The notes: generated from the letters alone by a model not told the origin. Counted from the stretch's first letter, positions 45,071 through 54,536 are shown. The stretch: 64,000 bases of DNA from Bradyrhizobium ivorense (GCF_900696085.1 NZ_CAADFC020000004.1:1124985-1188984); one strand, 5' to 3'. Numbers and translations: made by a program.

Positions 45071-45856
45071 TCAGCATCCGCCGTTCGCGGCGTGTCCTGC
45101 GTAGCGCTGGATGAATTGGCGCGCACGCTCGGTTTCGGGACTGGAGAAGAACGGCTCGGGCGCGGCCGTCTCGACCACCCGCCCTCGGTCGAGGAACAGG
45201 ATCCGCGTCGCCGCATCGCGCGCAAATCCCATCTCGTGGGTCACCACCACCATCGTCCTGCCCTCACGGGCGAGCTCGCGCATCACCACAAGCACCTCGC
45301 CGACAAGCTCGGGATCGAGCGCGCTGGTCGGCTCGTCGAACAGGAGAAGATCGGGCCGCATCGCGAGCGCACGTGCGATTCCGACGCGCTGCTTCTGTCC
45401 TCCGGACAATTTTGCCGGAAACGAATCGCGCTTGTCGCCAAGTCCGACCTTCGCGAGCAGTTCCAGCGCCTCGTCCCGCACCTCGGACCTCGGCCGCTTC
45501 TGCACCTGCACCGGCGCCTCCATCAGGTTTTGCAGCACCGTGAGGTGGGGCCAGAGCGCGAAATGCTGAAACACCATGCCGATCCGGGTCCTGATCCGCG
45601 ACAGCTCGCGGTCGTTCATGACCAGCCCGGCTCCATTGACGCCGATTTGCGCGCCGTTCAGATAGATCTGGCCGGCGTCGGGCCGCTCGAGCCAATTGAT
45701 GCAGCGGAGCAGCGTCGATTTCCCCGAGCCGGATGGACCGAGCACGCAGACCGTCTCGCCTTTCGCGACCTGAAAGCTGATGTCCGAGAGCACCTCGAGC
45801 GCGCCAAAGCGCTTCGATACCCCGGCCACGTCGAGAACCCTGCTCGCCACTGTCAT
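45071..45856 (-). CDS. Polar amino acid-type ABC transporter ATPase
   Basis: A 261-residue ATPase of the GlnQ/HisP class: Walker A GPSGSGKSTLLRC, signature LSGGQKQRVGIARAL, Walker B LLLFDEPTSALDPEL, switch His in VVVTHEMGFARDA. It would power the importer formed by the two permeases and binding protein encoded just upstream. It lies between the permease gene and ridA in the same operon. Confidence 0.95.
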   Translation of the reverse strand: MTVASRVLDVAGVSKRFGALEVLSDISFQVAKGETVCVLGPSGSGKSTLLRCINWLERPDAGQIYLNGAQIGVNGAGLVMNDRELSRIRTRIGMVFQHFALWPHLTVLQNLMEAPVQVQKRPRSEVRDEALELLAKVGLGDKRDSFPAKLSGGQKQRVGIARALAMRPDLLLFDEPTSALDPELVGEVLVVMRELAREGRTMVVVTHEMGFARDAATRILFLDRGRVVETAAPEPFFSSPETERARQFIQRYAGHAANGGC

Positions 45857-45865
45857 CTCGGATAC

Positions 45866-46522
45866 CTAGCGTCTCGCCGCGGCCAGGCGGTCGATGGAGC
45901 CGACGCCCGCCTCGATCACAAGGCACAGGCCCCAATAGAGAAACACCGCGGTGATGAAGGCCGCGAACGGCACATAATGCCGAGACTGGATCGAGCTTGC
46001 GGCGTGGGTCAGCTCCGGCAGGGCGATGATGGTCAGGAATGCGCTGTCCTTGATGATCTGGATCATCTGGTTGCCGATCACGGGCCCGGCGGCAAGCAGC
46101 AGCGGCGGAAGCACGATGCGGCGGAACAGCGCGACGTTGGTAAAGCCGAATGCGACCCCGGCCTCGATCGGCTCGCGCGGCTGTGCCATCCAGGCACCGC
46201 GCAATATCTCGGCCATATAGGCGGCGTTGTAGATCGTCAGGGCGACGAGACCGGAGGTCCAGTTGTCCAGCCTGATTCCGAGCGACGGCAGCCCGTAATA
46301 CACGATATAGGCGAACAGCAGGAACGGGACGCAGCGCATGCCGTCGACAAAGCCGTGCGCGACGCCGGCAAGCCAGCGCTGCTTCGACATCAAGGCCGGC
46401 GTCAGGACGAATCCGATCAGGAGCGCGGCCGCAGCCGACAGAACCGACAGGACCGTGGTGTTGCCGAGCCCACTCAGCAGCAGGGCGCGTTCGCTCCATA
46501 CAACGCCGAAATCGTGGATCAT
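45866..46522 (-). CDS. Polar amino acid-type ABC transporter permease 2
   Basis: A 218-residue membrane protein of the HisM/GlnP class with the cytoplasmic coupling motif GAWMAQPREPIEAGVAFGFT (EAA loop) and about five membrane helices (VLSAAAALLIGFVLTPAL). Its start overlaps the first permease gene by four bases. It forms a heterodimeric channel with that protein. Confidence 0.93.
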   Translation of the reverse strand: MIHDFGVVWSERALLLSGLGNTTVLSVLSAAAALLIGFVLTPALMSKQRWLAGVAHGFVDGMRCVPFLLFAYIVYYGLPSLGIRLDNWTSGLVALTIYNAAYMAEILRGAWMAQPREPIEAGVAFGFTNVALFRRIVLPPLLLAAGPVIGNQMIQIIKDSAFLTIIALPELTHAASSIQSRHYVPFAAFITAVFLYWGLCLVIEAGVGSIDRLAAARR

Positions 46523-47166
46523 GCGGCCGCCTCGGCCATCAGCTGGCGCCGCTCGATCCAGCGCTGCAGCGAGACAAGCGCAAACACGATCGGCGCATAG
46601 AGCGCCACCGCGACCAGGAACGGCGGCAGCGGATCGTAGGTCTCGGCGCCGATCCGCACCGCCGCCCGCGTGATGTCGACGACGCCCACCACCGCCAGCA
46701 CCGGCGTCACCTTGATCAAGAGCGACATCTCGTTGACGAGGCCGGGCAGGCTCGCGCGCGCGATCTGCGGCAACACGATGCGGCGAAAGCGCAGTGCAGC
46801 GGTCATGCCGACCGACTGCGCGGCCTCATATTGATCTCTGGGGAAATTCATCAGCGACGCGCGCCAGACCTCGCAGTTGAACGCCGCCGTATTCATCACC
46901 AGCGCGAGGATGGCGGCCGAGATCGGTCCGATCGCGATCCCGATATTGGGGAGCGCGAAGAACAACAGAAGCAGCAGGGTCACGAGCGGGGTTGCGCGCA
47001 GGATGCTGACATAGACGGCGACGATGCGCGCAATGACCGGCACGTCGGCCCAGCGCAGCACCGCGAGGCCCAGCCCGATCGGCAGACCGATCAGGATGCC
47101 GACGAGCGACAATGTCACTGTCACCACGGCACCCCCAAGCATGGCCAATATGTCGCCACCGGTCAT
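46519..47166 (-). CDS. Polar amino acid-type ABC transporter permease 1
   Basis: A 215-residue permease: GAVVTVTLSLVGILIGLPIG, VSILRATPLVTLLLLLFFAL, and the EAA loop SLMNFPRDQYEAAQSVGMTA. Length and motifs fit the HisQ/GlnP class. It follows the binding-protein gene by 24 bp and overlaps permease 2. Confidence 0.93.
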   Translation of the reverse strand: MTGGDILAMLGGAVVTVTLSLVGILIGLPIGLGLAVLRWADVPVIARIVAVYVSILRATPLVTLLLLLFFALPNIGIAIGPISAAILALVMNTAAFNCEVWRASLMNFPRDQYEAAQSVGMTAALRFRRIVLPQIARASLPGLVNEMSLLIKVTPVLAVVGVVDITRAAVRIGAETYDPLPPFLVAVALYAPIVFALVSLQRWIERRQLMAEAAA

Positions 47167-47190
47167 GACCGATCAACCGCGCCCGAAACG

Positions 47191-48051
47191 TCAGAACTCG
47201 GGCTGAAACGAAACCGGCAGATCGGGGAACGATTGTCCGAACCACTTCTTCTGCAGTTCGGCGAACCGGCCGTTCTCCTTCTCCTTGGCGATGAAGCCGT
47301 TCAGGAATTCGAGCAGCTCGGTGTTGCCCTTGGCCACCGCCCAAGCCGGGAACGATTTTCCGGACACGGCCTGTCCCAGTTCGAAGACGCCTGGCTTCTC
47401 GGTGACCAGGGTCTGCAGATTGATGATCGTGTTGACGACATAGTCGACGCGGCCGAGCGCCAGATCCTGATAAGCTTCCGGATATGACGTATATTCGACG
47501 ACCTTGCCGAGCTTGCCGCCCTCCTTCTCCAGCAACGTTCCGAGTTCAGGCAACCGCGCCAGCAGGGCGCTGCCCGCCTGGACACCCACCGTCTTGCCGT
47601 TGAGGTCCTTGATCGCAGCGATGCTCTTGTCGTCCTTGCGCTTGACATAATAGTGCGTGGCGTCGGCGATCGGGCTCGTGAAATCGAGCGATTGCTTGCG
47701 CTCCTTGGTGATGATCGCGGCGGTAATGGCCACATCGTATTTGCCGGTGCTCACGCCGGCGAGGATGCCGGTCCAGGGCAGGATTTGCTGCTTGATCTCG
47801 AATGGGGCGGACTTGCGCAGGTCCTCGATCAGTTCGTTGTCGAAGCCGGTCGGCTTGCCGTCCTTTACAAACTCGAAGGGACGGAAATCATCCTCGGTCG
47901 CGACGATCAATCCGCGCTTCTTGATCTCGTCGAGGCTGCCGGCCTGGGCACTCCCGGCAAGCAGGGGTATGACAGTGAGCGCGGCCAGGAGGCTCAGCGT
48001 CAGGCGTCCCGAGATCGAATTGACGCGAGCAAGCGAACAGGTCGTCATCAT
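47191..48051 (-). CDS. Periplasmic substrate-binding protein, SBP_bac_3 family
   Basis: About 286 residues from the ATG at 48051 (GGGAG just upstream; an earlier ATG at 48081 is weaker). A signal peptide ends LLAGSAQAGS. The family signature follows: KKRGLIVATEDDFRPFEFVK, GKPTGFDNELIEDLRKS, GKYDVAITAAIITKERKQSL. These proteins bind amino acids or small amine/acid compounds; the actual ligand here is unknown. It is the second gene of the operon, after the nitroreductase. Confidence 0.92.
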   Translation of the reverse strand: MMTTCSLARVNSISGRLTLSLLAALTVIPLLAGSAQAGSLDEIKKRGLIVATEDDFRPFEFVKDGKPTGFDNELIEDLRKSAPFEIKQQILPWTGILAGVSTGKYDVAITAAIITKERKQSLDFTSPIADATHYYVKRKDDKSIAAIKDLNGKTVGVQAGSALLARLPELGTLLEKEGGKLGKVVEYTSYPEAYQDLALGRVDYVVNTIINLQTLVTEKPGVFELGQAVSGKSFPAWAVAKGNTELLEFLNGFIAKEKENGRFAELQKKWFGQSFPDLPVSFQPEF

Positions 48052-48084
48052 GAGTCTCCCTTTCGTTGGCTTATCATTCAAAGA

Positions 48085-48918
48085 TCAGTCCAAGCTAAAT
48101 CCGTGGGCACGCAGATAGGGCGGAAACGCCGCACCTTCAGCCTTTGCTGCCTGACGCGCCTTGTCTTCCGACCAGCCGTAGAAGGCAGCTTCGCCGAACT
48201 CGGCGTTGGCGCGCTGCTGCTCCTTCGGGATCGCGTGCAGCGCGTCTCGTCTCCGGTCGTAATCGTCAATAGCGGCCGCGAGCCCGCTATCGTCATAGCT
48301 GTCGCTATGCGCCGTCACGCCACGCGGCAACCGCAGGCTCACATGGCCCTCAGCTTGCGGATAGCCGAGACAGAGCCCGGCGACGGGAAAGACGAGGTTG
48401 GGCAGGCCGAGGATGCCGGCGACGCCGTCGATCTCGTTGCGGAGCACGCTGATTGGGCAGACCCCGAGGCCGACTGATTCAGCCGACAGGATCATGGTCT
48501 GCATGGCGAGCGCCGCGTCGATGCTGGCGTTGAAGAGGCCTTCCAGCGTTCCGTTCTCGACAGGCTTGCCGCGCATCTCGCCGATGCGTTGCAAGCGCCT
48601 GGCGTCGCCTAAGAAGACGAAGAAGACCGGCGCGATCCCGATCCACGGCATCGCAGGAAACAGCTTGCCGATGGCGGCGCGCTTCTCAGGATCGCGCACG
48701 CGCAGGATCGAGGCCTGCTGGAAATCGGATTTCGCCGAGGCACTGAGGGCGCAGGCGACGAGCAGGTCAAGCAGCGCCTCGGCCGGCATCCTGTCGCTGT
48801 AGCGCCGCACGGTTTTCCGCGACAAGACGCGGCAAATCAGATCACTCTCTTCGGCCCCCGCACCCGAAGGGCCACCATCACCAAAACGCCGTGCAACCGC
48901 CTCCGAACAGGCCGACAT
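48085..48918 (-). CDS. Nitroreductase-family FMN oxidoreductase
   Basis: About 277 residues from the ATG at 48918, with GGGAGGA eight bases upstream; the open frame continues far upstream but is not protein-like there. NfsA-type nitroreductase features: RVLSRKTVRRYSDRMPAEAL, SIDAALAMQTMILSAESVGL, GVCPISVLRNEIDGVAGILG, FPVAGLCLGYP. It would reduce a nitro, quinone or similar group with NAD(P)H. RutE of pyrimidine breakdown belongs to the same superfamily but is shorter. It is the first gene of the minus arm and lies downstream of a palindromic operator. Confidence 0.88.
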   Translation of the reverse strand: MSACSEAVARRFGDGGPSGAGAEESDLICRVLSRKTVRRYSDRMPAEALLDLLVACALSASAKSDFQQASILRVRDPEKRAAIGKLFPAMPWIGIAPVFFVFLGDARRLQRIGEMRGKPVENGTLEGLFNASIDAALAMQTMILSAESVGLGVCPISVLRNEIDGVAGILGLPNLVFPVAGLCLGYPQAEGHVSLRLPRGVTAHSDSYDDSGLAAAIDDYDRRRDALHAIPKEQQRANAEFGEAAFYGWSEDKARQAAKAEGAAFPPYLRAHGFSLD

Positions 48919-49378
48919 CAGCTGGTCCTCCCGGTAGATCTGCGGATGATCGCTGGGCGCGGCCGCGATGCGGTGACGGCCAGTGTTGCCGGTTGTGGTT
49001 CGAGACAGTCCATCGCCAACTCCACACTGGCCTTCCAAAACCCCGGAATTGGTATCGACCGGAGTTGCCACGTCTGGCTGTCCCGGGATTTCGTCCGACC
49101 AACTCAACGTCTGGAGAATTGGAGCAAGGGACATGCCAGATGGGTCCCTGCGCGTCCGGCGACAGCGTGCGCGGGCTTTCCAGCCAAATCGTCCTGCGAA
49201 ACACAGGGACAATAAGATGAATCGCTCGCCGCGGTCGATTTTGACCAATCAGGAATGCGAAGCATGCTTCGTAATTATCCGCATGCAGTCTCGTCGGCGC
49301 GGCCTCGCCAAGGTCCGCACTGCCGCTTTTGAGGCAGATTGCACAGATAATAGCCGCGCGACCACGACGGAGATCGGA
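48919..49378. other. Intergenic region upstream of the nitroreductase operon
   Basis: About 460 bp with no supported gene. It holds the promoter for the minus arm and the perfect palindrome at 49258-49271. That palindrome lies about 340 bp from the nitroreductase start, so the leader may be long or the true promoter lies near 49250. Confidence 0.55.
49258..49271. promoter_or_regulatory. Perfect 14-bp palindrome, predicted MarR operator 1
   Basis: CGAAGCATGCTTCG, flanked on the right by TAATTA. It differs from the palindrome at 49944-49957 by one base per half-site. It lies between the MarR gene end and the nitroreductase operon, where a repressor could block the minus arm. Confidence 0.65.
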
Positions 49379-49861
49379 TCAATCAACTGCATCTGAAGCA
49401 CCGGCAGTTCCCGAGTGCGCCGCCACGATCCTCTGCATCATGACGACGAAGCGCTTCTGGTCCGCCTTGCCGAGACCGGCCACGGTTTCCAGATGGGCCG
49501 CTCTCGCCGATCTCTCCATCTTGCGCAGCAACGCGGCGCCGGCTGAGGTCAAGCGGCAGAGCTGCGACCGACGATCATGGCGTGCGGTTGCGCGATCAAC
49601 AAAGCCACGCGATTGCAGCCGCTTAAGCGCTCCCGTGGTCGTCGTGCGATCCAGCGCGATGTCAGCAGCCAAGGTCGTCTGATCGGCGGTTCCGCGCTTC
49701 GCGAGCGCGGTGAGGAGGCTGTACTGCAGCGGCGTGATCTCGAACGCTGCACACCTTTCCTGGAACAAGGCGACGTGGATCTGATGCAGCCGCCGGATCA
49801 GGTAACCCGGCCGCTCCTCGAGCGGCCACAGGCCTTTGGTCTTTCCGCTTCTTGCTGCCAT
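49379..49861 (-). CDS. MarR family regulator of the catabolic cluster
   Basis: About 160 residues from the ATG at 49861 (GAGGAA eight bases upstream). Classic MarR: PGYLIRRLHQIHVALFQERC, ITPLQYSLLTALAKRGTADQ, recognition region DRTTTTGALKRLQSRGFVDR and wing RHDRRSQLCRLTSAG. No cysteine tail is present, unlike the two other MarR-type proteins in the window. It is flanked by two matching palindromes, so it probably represses both arms and itself until a pathway compound binds. Confidence 0.92.
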   Translation of the reverse strand: MAARSGKTKGLWPLEERPGYLIRRLHQIHVALFQERCAAFEITPLQYSLLTALAKRGTADQTTLAADIALDRTTTTGALKRLQSRGFVDRATARHDRRSQLCRLTSAGAALLRKMERSARAAHLETVAGLGKADQKRFVVMMQRIVAAHSGTAGASDAVD

Positions 49862-49943
49862 CCGGTTCGTTCCTCGGCGCGGTGCTGTGCCGCCTGCATG
49901 AATTTGAAGCTGTCTATGCCACGGAAACTGGTGTAAGAAAATA

Positions 49944-49957
49944 CGAAGTATACTTCG
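49944..49957. promoter_or_regulatory. Perfect 14-bp palindrome, predicted MarR operator 2
   Basis: CGAAGTATACTTCG, followed by CAATTA, in the 141-bp gap between the divergent MarR gene and the amidohydrolase gene. It lies 46 bases before the amidohydrolase start, a typical place for a repressor. It is nearly identical to the palindrome at 49258-49271. Confidence 0.7.
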
Positions 49958-50002
49958 CAATTACATGGCGGCGGACGCCGCTGACGGGAGAGGAGATCGG
50001 CG

Positions 50003-51280
50003 ATGTCGGTGAGCACCAGCTTCGACCTGCTTCTGCGCGGCGGCCGCGTCATCGATCCCGCCTCCGGCCTCGATGGCGTGAAGGACGTCGCCATCCGCGA
50101 CGGCAAGATCGCCGCGGTGCAATCGGATATCCTGCCGAGCAGCGCGCGGGAAATCGTCGACGTGAGCGGTATGATCGTGCTGCCGGGACTGATCGACACC
50201 CACGCCCATGTCTATCAGTATGTCACCGGCCGTTTCGGGATGAACGCCGACATGGTCGGCGTGCAGTCCGGCGTCACCACGCTGGTCGACCAGGGCGGCC
50301 CCTCCTGCATGACCCTCCCCGGCTTTCGTCACTTCATTGCCGAGAAATCGTCATCGCGCACCTACGCCTTCCTCTCGGCCTATCTCGTCGGTGGACTGGA
50401 AGGACATTATTATCCGAACCTCTACCGGCCCGACTGCGTCGATATCGACGCCACCGTGAAGGCCGCGACCGCGAACCGCGACCTCGTCCGCGGCATCAAA
50501 GCCCATGCCGAGATCGGCGGCTTCGCGCGTTGGGGCATCCGCGTCATCGAGATGGCGGCGGAGATCGGGCGCCGCGCCGATCTCCCGGTCTACGTACATT
50601 TCGGACAATTGTGGGGCCTGCCGGAGAGCGGCACCAACGGCGAGAATGTCGACACTATCCTGGAGCGTGTGATCCCGCTGCTGCGTTCCGGCGACATTCT
50701 GGCGCATCCCTTCACGCGGCACCCCGGCGGCTTCGTCAATCGAGAGGGCGACGTGCATCCGGTGATCCAGGCCGCACTCGACCGCGGGCTGCGCGTCGAT
50801 GTCGGCCACGGCAGCCACTTCTCCTACCGCCTCGCGCGCAAGGCGATTGCCTCCGGGATCGTGCCGACCACGCTTGGTGCCGACATTCACGGCTACAACA
50901 CCCATGTGCCGGCACCGGCCGGCACACCCGAAGAGCACGCCGACGACGAGAACCATCCTTTCGCCGGCCAGGCGAAATTCAGCCTGGTGCAGGCGATGAG
51001 TTCGATGATGGCGCTCGGCCTCACCTTGGAGCAGGTGGTCCCGATGGTGACTTCGAATCCGGCCGAGATGCTCGGCCTTTCCGGTCGGATTGGTGCGCTC
51101 AAGCCCGGCATGGAGGCCGATGTGAGCGTGCTCGCCGAGAAGCCGGGCCGCCATGTCCTGCGCGACAATGAGAAGACCGAAGTGGTCGCCGACCGGCTGT
51201 TGCAGCCGGTGTTCTGCCTGCGCGCCGGCGTCCGCCACGACGCTGTCGCGCCCATCCTTCCGCAGGCCGTGGCGGCCTGA
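50003..51280 (+). CDS. Metal-dependent amidohydrolase/deacetylase family enzyme
   Basis: A 425-residue amidohydrolase. The metal-binding HxH is H67/H69 (LIDTHAHV), the likely carboxylated lysine is K166 (RGIKAHAE), and further ligands appear in YVHFG, LAHPF and LGADIHGYN. The N- and C-terminal beta-sandwich segments (LLLRGGRVIDPASG, GALKPGMEADVSVLAEKPG) frame the barrel. Relatives hydrolyse cyclic amides, N-acyl amino acids or esters, so ring opening or deacylation is possible. It begins the plus arm and ends 35 bp before the Mo-hydroxylase. Confidence 0.92.
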   Translation: MSVSTSFDLLLRGGRVIDPASGLDGVKDVAIRDGKIAAVQSDILPSSAREIVDVSGMIVLPGLIDTHAHVYQYVTGRFGMNADMVGVQSGVTTLVDQGGPSCMTLPGFRHFIAEKSSSRTYAFLSAYLVGGLEGHYYPNLYRPDCVDIDATVKAATANRDLVRGIKAHAEIGGFARWGIRVIEMAAEIGRRADLPVYVHFGQLWGLPESGTNGENVDTILERVIPLLRSGDILAHPFTRHPGGFVNREGDVHPVIQAALDRGLRVDVGHGSHFSYRLARKAIASGIVPTTLGADIHGYNTHVPAPAGTPEEHADDENHPFAGQAKFSLVQAMSSMMALGLTLEQVVPMVTSNPAEMLGLSGRIGALKPGMEADVSVLAEKPGRHVLRDNEKTEVVADRLLQPVFCLRAGVRHDAVAPILPQAVAA

Positions 51281-51315
51281 CCGCTTCATGCCGGCTCAAG
51301 CAGGGGCGAGCAAGA

Positions 51316-53703
51316 ATGTCTGACGTCGAGTGCGTTTCCGCTTCGGGCGTGACCGCTGGCGGCGGTCAGGGCGTCGGTGCGCGATTGCCGCGCAAGGAGG
51401 ACGACCGCTTCCTGCGCGGGCGCGGACAGTATGTGGCCGATATCCGCATTGCCGGGCTGAAGGACGTCGCGTTCGTTCGCAGTCCGCTGGCACATGCGCA
51501 CATCAAGGCCATTCACGTGCCGGAGCGGTTTTCCGATGTCGTGTTCACGGCAGCCGATCTCACCGGCGTCGCACCGATCCGCGCCGTGTCCGGGCTGCCG
51601 GGATTCAAGAGCTCGGAACAGCCGGTGCTCGCGACCGGAAAAGTTCGGCATGTTGGTGAGCTCGTCGCCATGTGCGTGGCGCCGACAAGGGCAGAAGCTG
51701 AAGATATCGCGGCCTGCGTCGGGCTCGAGCTCGAACCGCTGCCCGCCGTGCACGACATGTGCAAGGCGCGCGAGGCCGGAACCGCACTGGTTCACGAGCA
51801 TTGGGGCGACAATGTCTTCCTCGAAACCCTGTTCGAGGTCGACATCGCCCCTGCGCTCGACGCCCCCATCAAGGTGACGCGTGAAATATCGACGGCACGG
51901 CAATGCATGTCCCCGCTCGAGGGACGCGGCGTGGTCGCAAGCTTCGATCACCGCCTCGACCAGCTCACGCTCTACACCGGCGCGCAGATGCCGCATATCG
52001 TGCGCAACGGCCTGTCGGATTGTCTCGGCATCGAGCAAGGACGCATCCGCATCGTTTCACCCGATATCGGTGGCGGATTCGGGCACAAGGGAATCCTGCT
52101 GCCCGAGGAAGTATGCCTGGCATGGCTTGCGATGCAAAAGGGCCTTGCCGTCCGCTGGATCGAGGATCGACGCGAGCACTTGACCGCCAGCGCCAACTGC
52201 CGCGAACACCACTACAACATCACCGTCTATGCCGACCGCGACGGCACCTTGTGCGGCATCGATTGCGAGGCGATCGTCGATTCCGGGGCCTATTCCTCCT
52301 ATCCCTTCTCGGCCTGTCTGGAAGCTGCGCAAGTCGCGAGTATCCTGCCCGGGCCTTATCGCATGCCTGCCTATCGCTGCCGGACATATTCGGTCGCAAC
52401 CAACAAGTGCCCGATCCTGCCTTATCGCGGTGTGGCCCGAACCGGGGTCTGCTTCGCGCTGGAGTTGATGCTCGACGCGGTGGCAAGAGAAGCAGGGCTC
52501 GAGCCCGCGGAAGTGCGGCTGCGTAATCTGGTCCGGCCTGAGCAAATGCCGTTCGACAACATCACCAGGAAGCACTTCGACAGCGGCGATTATCCCCAAG
52601 CCATCAGGCGCGCCGTTGCGACGATCGACGTCGCCTCGTGGCGCGAGCGCCAGCGTCTCAAGGAGGTCGACGGGCGGCTGATCGGCCTGGGTCTTTCGGT
52701 CTATTGCGAGCAGGCCGCGCACGGCACCTCCGTCTATGCCGGTTGGGGCATTCCGATGGTGCCAGGTCATGAACAGGCCACCGCGCGCATGACGCCGGAT
52801 GGCGGGCTGGAGATCCGGGTCGGCGTGCATTCGCACGGCCAGGGCCTCGAGACCACTCTGGCGCAGGTCGCGCACGAAATTCTCGGTATCGACACCGCCA
52901 AAGTGCGGGTGATCCACGGCGACACCGCACTGACCCCCTATTCGACCGGGACGTGGGGCTCGCGCGCGATGGTGATGGCAGGCGGCGCGGTTGGGACGGC
53001 CTGCGCGGAAATCGCCGAGCGTGCGAAGCGCATCGGCGCCAAGCTCCTGCAGCTTGATCCCGCCTCAGTCTCGCTGTGCGACGGCCGCGTGTGCGGACCG
53101 AACAGCAGCATCGCGCTTTCCGAGATCGCGCATACCTGGTACCGCCGGCCGCAAGACCTGCCGCCCGACGTCGATCCGGCAGGCCTGGAGTCCACCAGCG
53201 GCTACAAGCCGCGCCGCGACAGCGGCACTTTTAGCTATGCCGTGCATGCCGTCGCCGTTGCGGTAGACCCCGATCTCGGCGAAGTCGAGTTGCTCGACTA
53301 CGTCATCGTCGAGGACGGCGGCGTGCTGGTCAATCCGATGATCGTCGACGGCCAGATCTTTGGCGGCCTCGCACAAGGCATCGGCACTGCGCTCTACGAG
53401 GAAATGCCGTTCGACGGTGCAGGCCAGCCGCTTGCGACAACGCTTGCGGATTACCTGCTCCCTGGGCCGACGGAAGTCCCGGCGCCGCGGCTCGATCACA
53501 TGGAGACCCCCTCGCCTTACACCATGTTCGGCGTCAAGGGCATCGGTGAAGGCGGCGCCATCGCGCCGCCGGCTGCGATCGCCAATGCCGTCAACGATGC
53601 GTTGCGGCCGCTCGGCGTCGAGCTTCTGCACTCGCCGATCTCGCCGCGGCGGATCGTGGAAGCCGTTCTCGCGGCACGCGAGGCGGAAAGACCGGCCGCA
53701 TGA
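51316..53703 (+). CDS. Molybdenum hydroxylase large subunit (xanthine dehydrogenase/CoxL family)
   Basis: A 795-residue molybdopterin-binding subunit. Motifs in order: GARLPRKEDDRFLRGRGQYV, DIAPALDAPIKVTREISTAR, SPDIGGGFGHKG, the active-site loop ILPYRGVARTGVCFALELML, GQGLETTLAQVAHEILGI, and the catalytic glutamate in GVKGIGEGGAIAPP. The loop lacks the VAYRCSFR of true CO dehydrogenase and differs from the usual YRGAGRPE of aldehyde-type enzymes. It should hydroxylate a carbon next to nitrogen or an aldehyde with water as oxygen source. The substrate is unknown. Confidence 0.93.
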   Translation: MSDVECVSASGVTAGGGQGVGARLPRKEDDRFLRGRGQYVADIRIAGLKDVAFVRSPLAHAHIKAIHVPERFSDVVFTAADLTGVAPIRAVSGLPGFKSSEQPVLATGKVRHVGELVAMCVAPTRAEAEDIAACVGLELEPLPAVHDMCKAREAGTALVHEHWGDNVFLETLFEVDIAPALDAPIKVTREISTARQCMSPLEGRGVVASFDHRLDQLTLYTGAQMPHIVRNGLSDCLGIEQGRIRIVSPDIGGGFGHKGILLPEEVCLAWLAMQKGLAVRWIEDRREHLTASANCREHHYNITVYADRDGTLCGIDCEAIVDSGAYSSYPFSACLEAAQVASILPGPYRMPAYRCRTYSVATNKCPILPYRGVARTGVCFALELMLDAVAREAGLEPAEVRLRNLVRPEQMPFDNITRKHFDSGDYPQAIRRAVATIDVASWRERQRLKEVDGRLIGLGLSVYCEQAAHGTSVYAGWGIPMVPGHEQATARMTPDGGLEIRVGVHSHGQGLETTLAQVAHEILGIDTAKVRVIHGDTALTPYSTGTWGSRAMVMAGGAVGTACAEIAERAKRIGAKLLQLDPASVSLCDGRVCGPNSSIALSEIAHTWYRRPQDLPPDVDPAGLESTSGYKPRRDSGTFSYAVHAVAVAVDPDLGEVELLDYVIVEDGGVLVNPMIVDGQIFGGLAQGIGTALYEEMPFDGAGQPLATTLADYLLPGPTEVPAPRLDHMETPSPYTMFGVKGIGEGGAIAPPAAIANAVNDALRPLGVELLHSPISPRRIVEAVLAAREAERPAA

Positions 53704-54536
53704 AGGCAGCTCCCTTTGCCTACGAACGTCCTGCCGACCTGAAGGCGGCAATCGCGCTCATGGCGGAGGCAGGCGAATCGACGAAAATCATGGCGGGCGG
53801 CCAGTCGCTCGGCCCAATGCTGAACCTCCGCCTTGTCCAGCCCGAGTTGATCATCGACATCTCGGGGCTTGCCGAGCTGAAACAGGCGGAGCGCCGCGGC
53901 GACGAACTCGTGATCGGCGCCTGCGTGACCCACGGCGACATCGAGGACGGGCGTATCCCCGACGTCACGCGCGGCGCCATGCAGCGGGTGGCCAGCGCCA
54001 TCGCCTACCGCGCCGTGCGCAACCGCGGCACGATCGGCGGCTCGCTCAGTCATGCCGATCCGGCCGCGGACTGGGTTTCGGCCCTTCCCGCTCTTGGCGC
54101 AAAGGTAACGCTGCGCAGCGCACACGGTGTCCGCGACCTTGCCGTCGAGGATTTCATCGCCGGCGCGCTGGAATCGGTGCTGCAGGCGGGTGAGATCGTC
54201 GAGGCCGTGCGCGTGCCTGTGATGCGCGCTTCGGCCCGCTGGGGTTACGTCAAGGCCTGCCGCAAGCCGGGCGAGTTTGCGCATGCGATCGCCGCCGTGA
54301 TGATCGATCCGGAGCTGGGTACAACGCGTGTAGTGATCGGCGCCGTCGAGGCCGCACCGATCTTCCTTGTCGACGCAGCGGAGCTGTTCGGCGGCCGCAT
54401 CACCCACAATTTCAGGCAACAGTTCGACGCCCACGCTGCAGATGCGCTCCTGGCTCAGGCCGGGATGACGAGCCCTGCCGACCGCCACATCCATGTCACG
54501 GTGCTGCGCCGGGCGATCGACGAGGCGGCGGCGTGA
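53700..54536 (+). CDS. Molybdenum hydroxylase FAD subunit (CoxM family)
   Basis: A 278-residue FAD-binding subunit: FAYERPADLKAAIALMAEAG, the FAD motif KIMAGGQSLGPMLNLRL, and VRNRGTIGGSLSHADPAADW. It carries electrons from the iron-sulfur clusters to an acceptor. Its ATG overlaps the large-subunit stop (ATGA) and its stop overlaps the next start (GTGA), so the three subunits are translationally coupled. Confidence 0.94.
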   Translation: MKAAPFAYERPADLKAAIALMAEAGESTKIMAGGQSLGPMLNLRLVQPELIIDISGLAELKQAERRGDELVIGACVTHGDIEDGRIPDVTRGAMQRVASAIAYRAVRNRGTIGGSLSHADPAADWVSALPALGAKVTLRSAHGVRDLAVEDFIAGALESVLQAGEIVEAVRVPVMRASARWGYVKACRKPGEFAHAIAAVMIDPELGTTRVVIGAVEAAPIFLVDAAELFGGRITHNFRQQFDAHAADALLAQAGMTSPADRHIHVTVLRRAIDEAAA

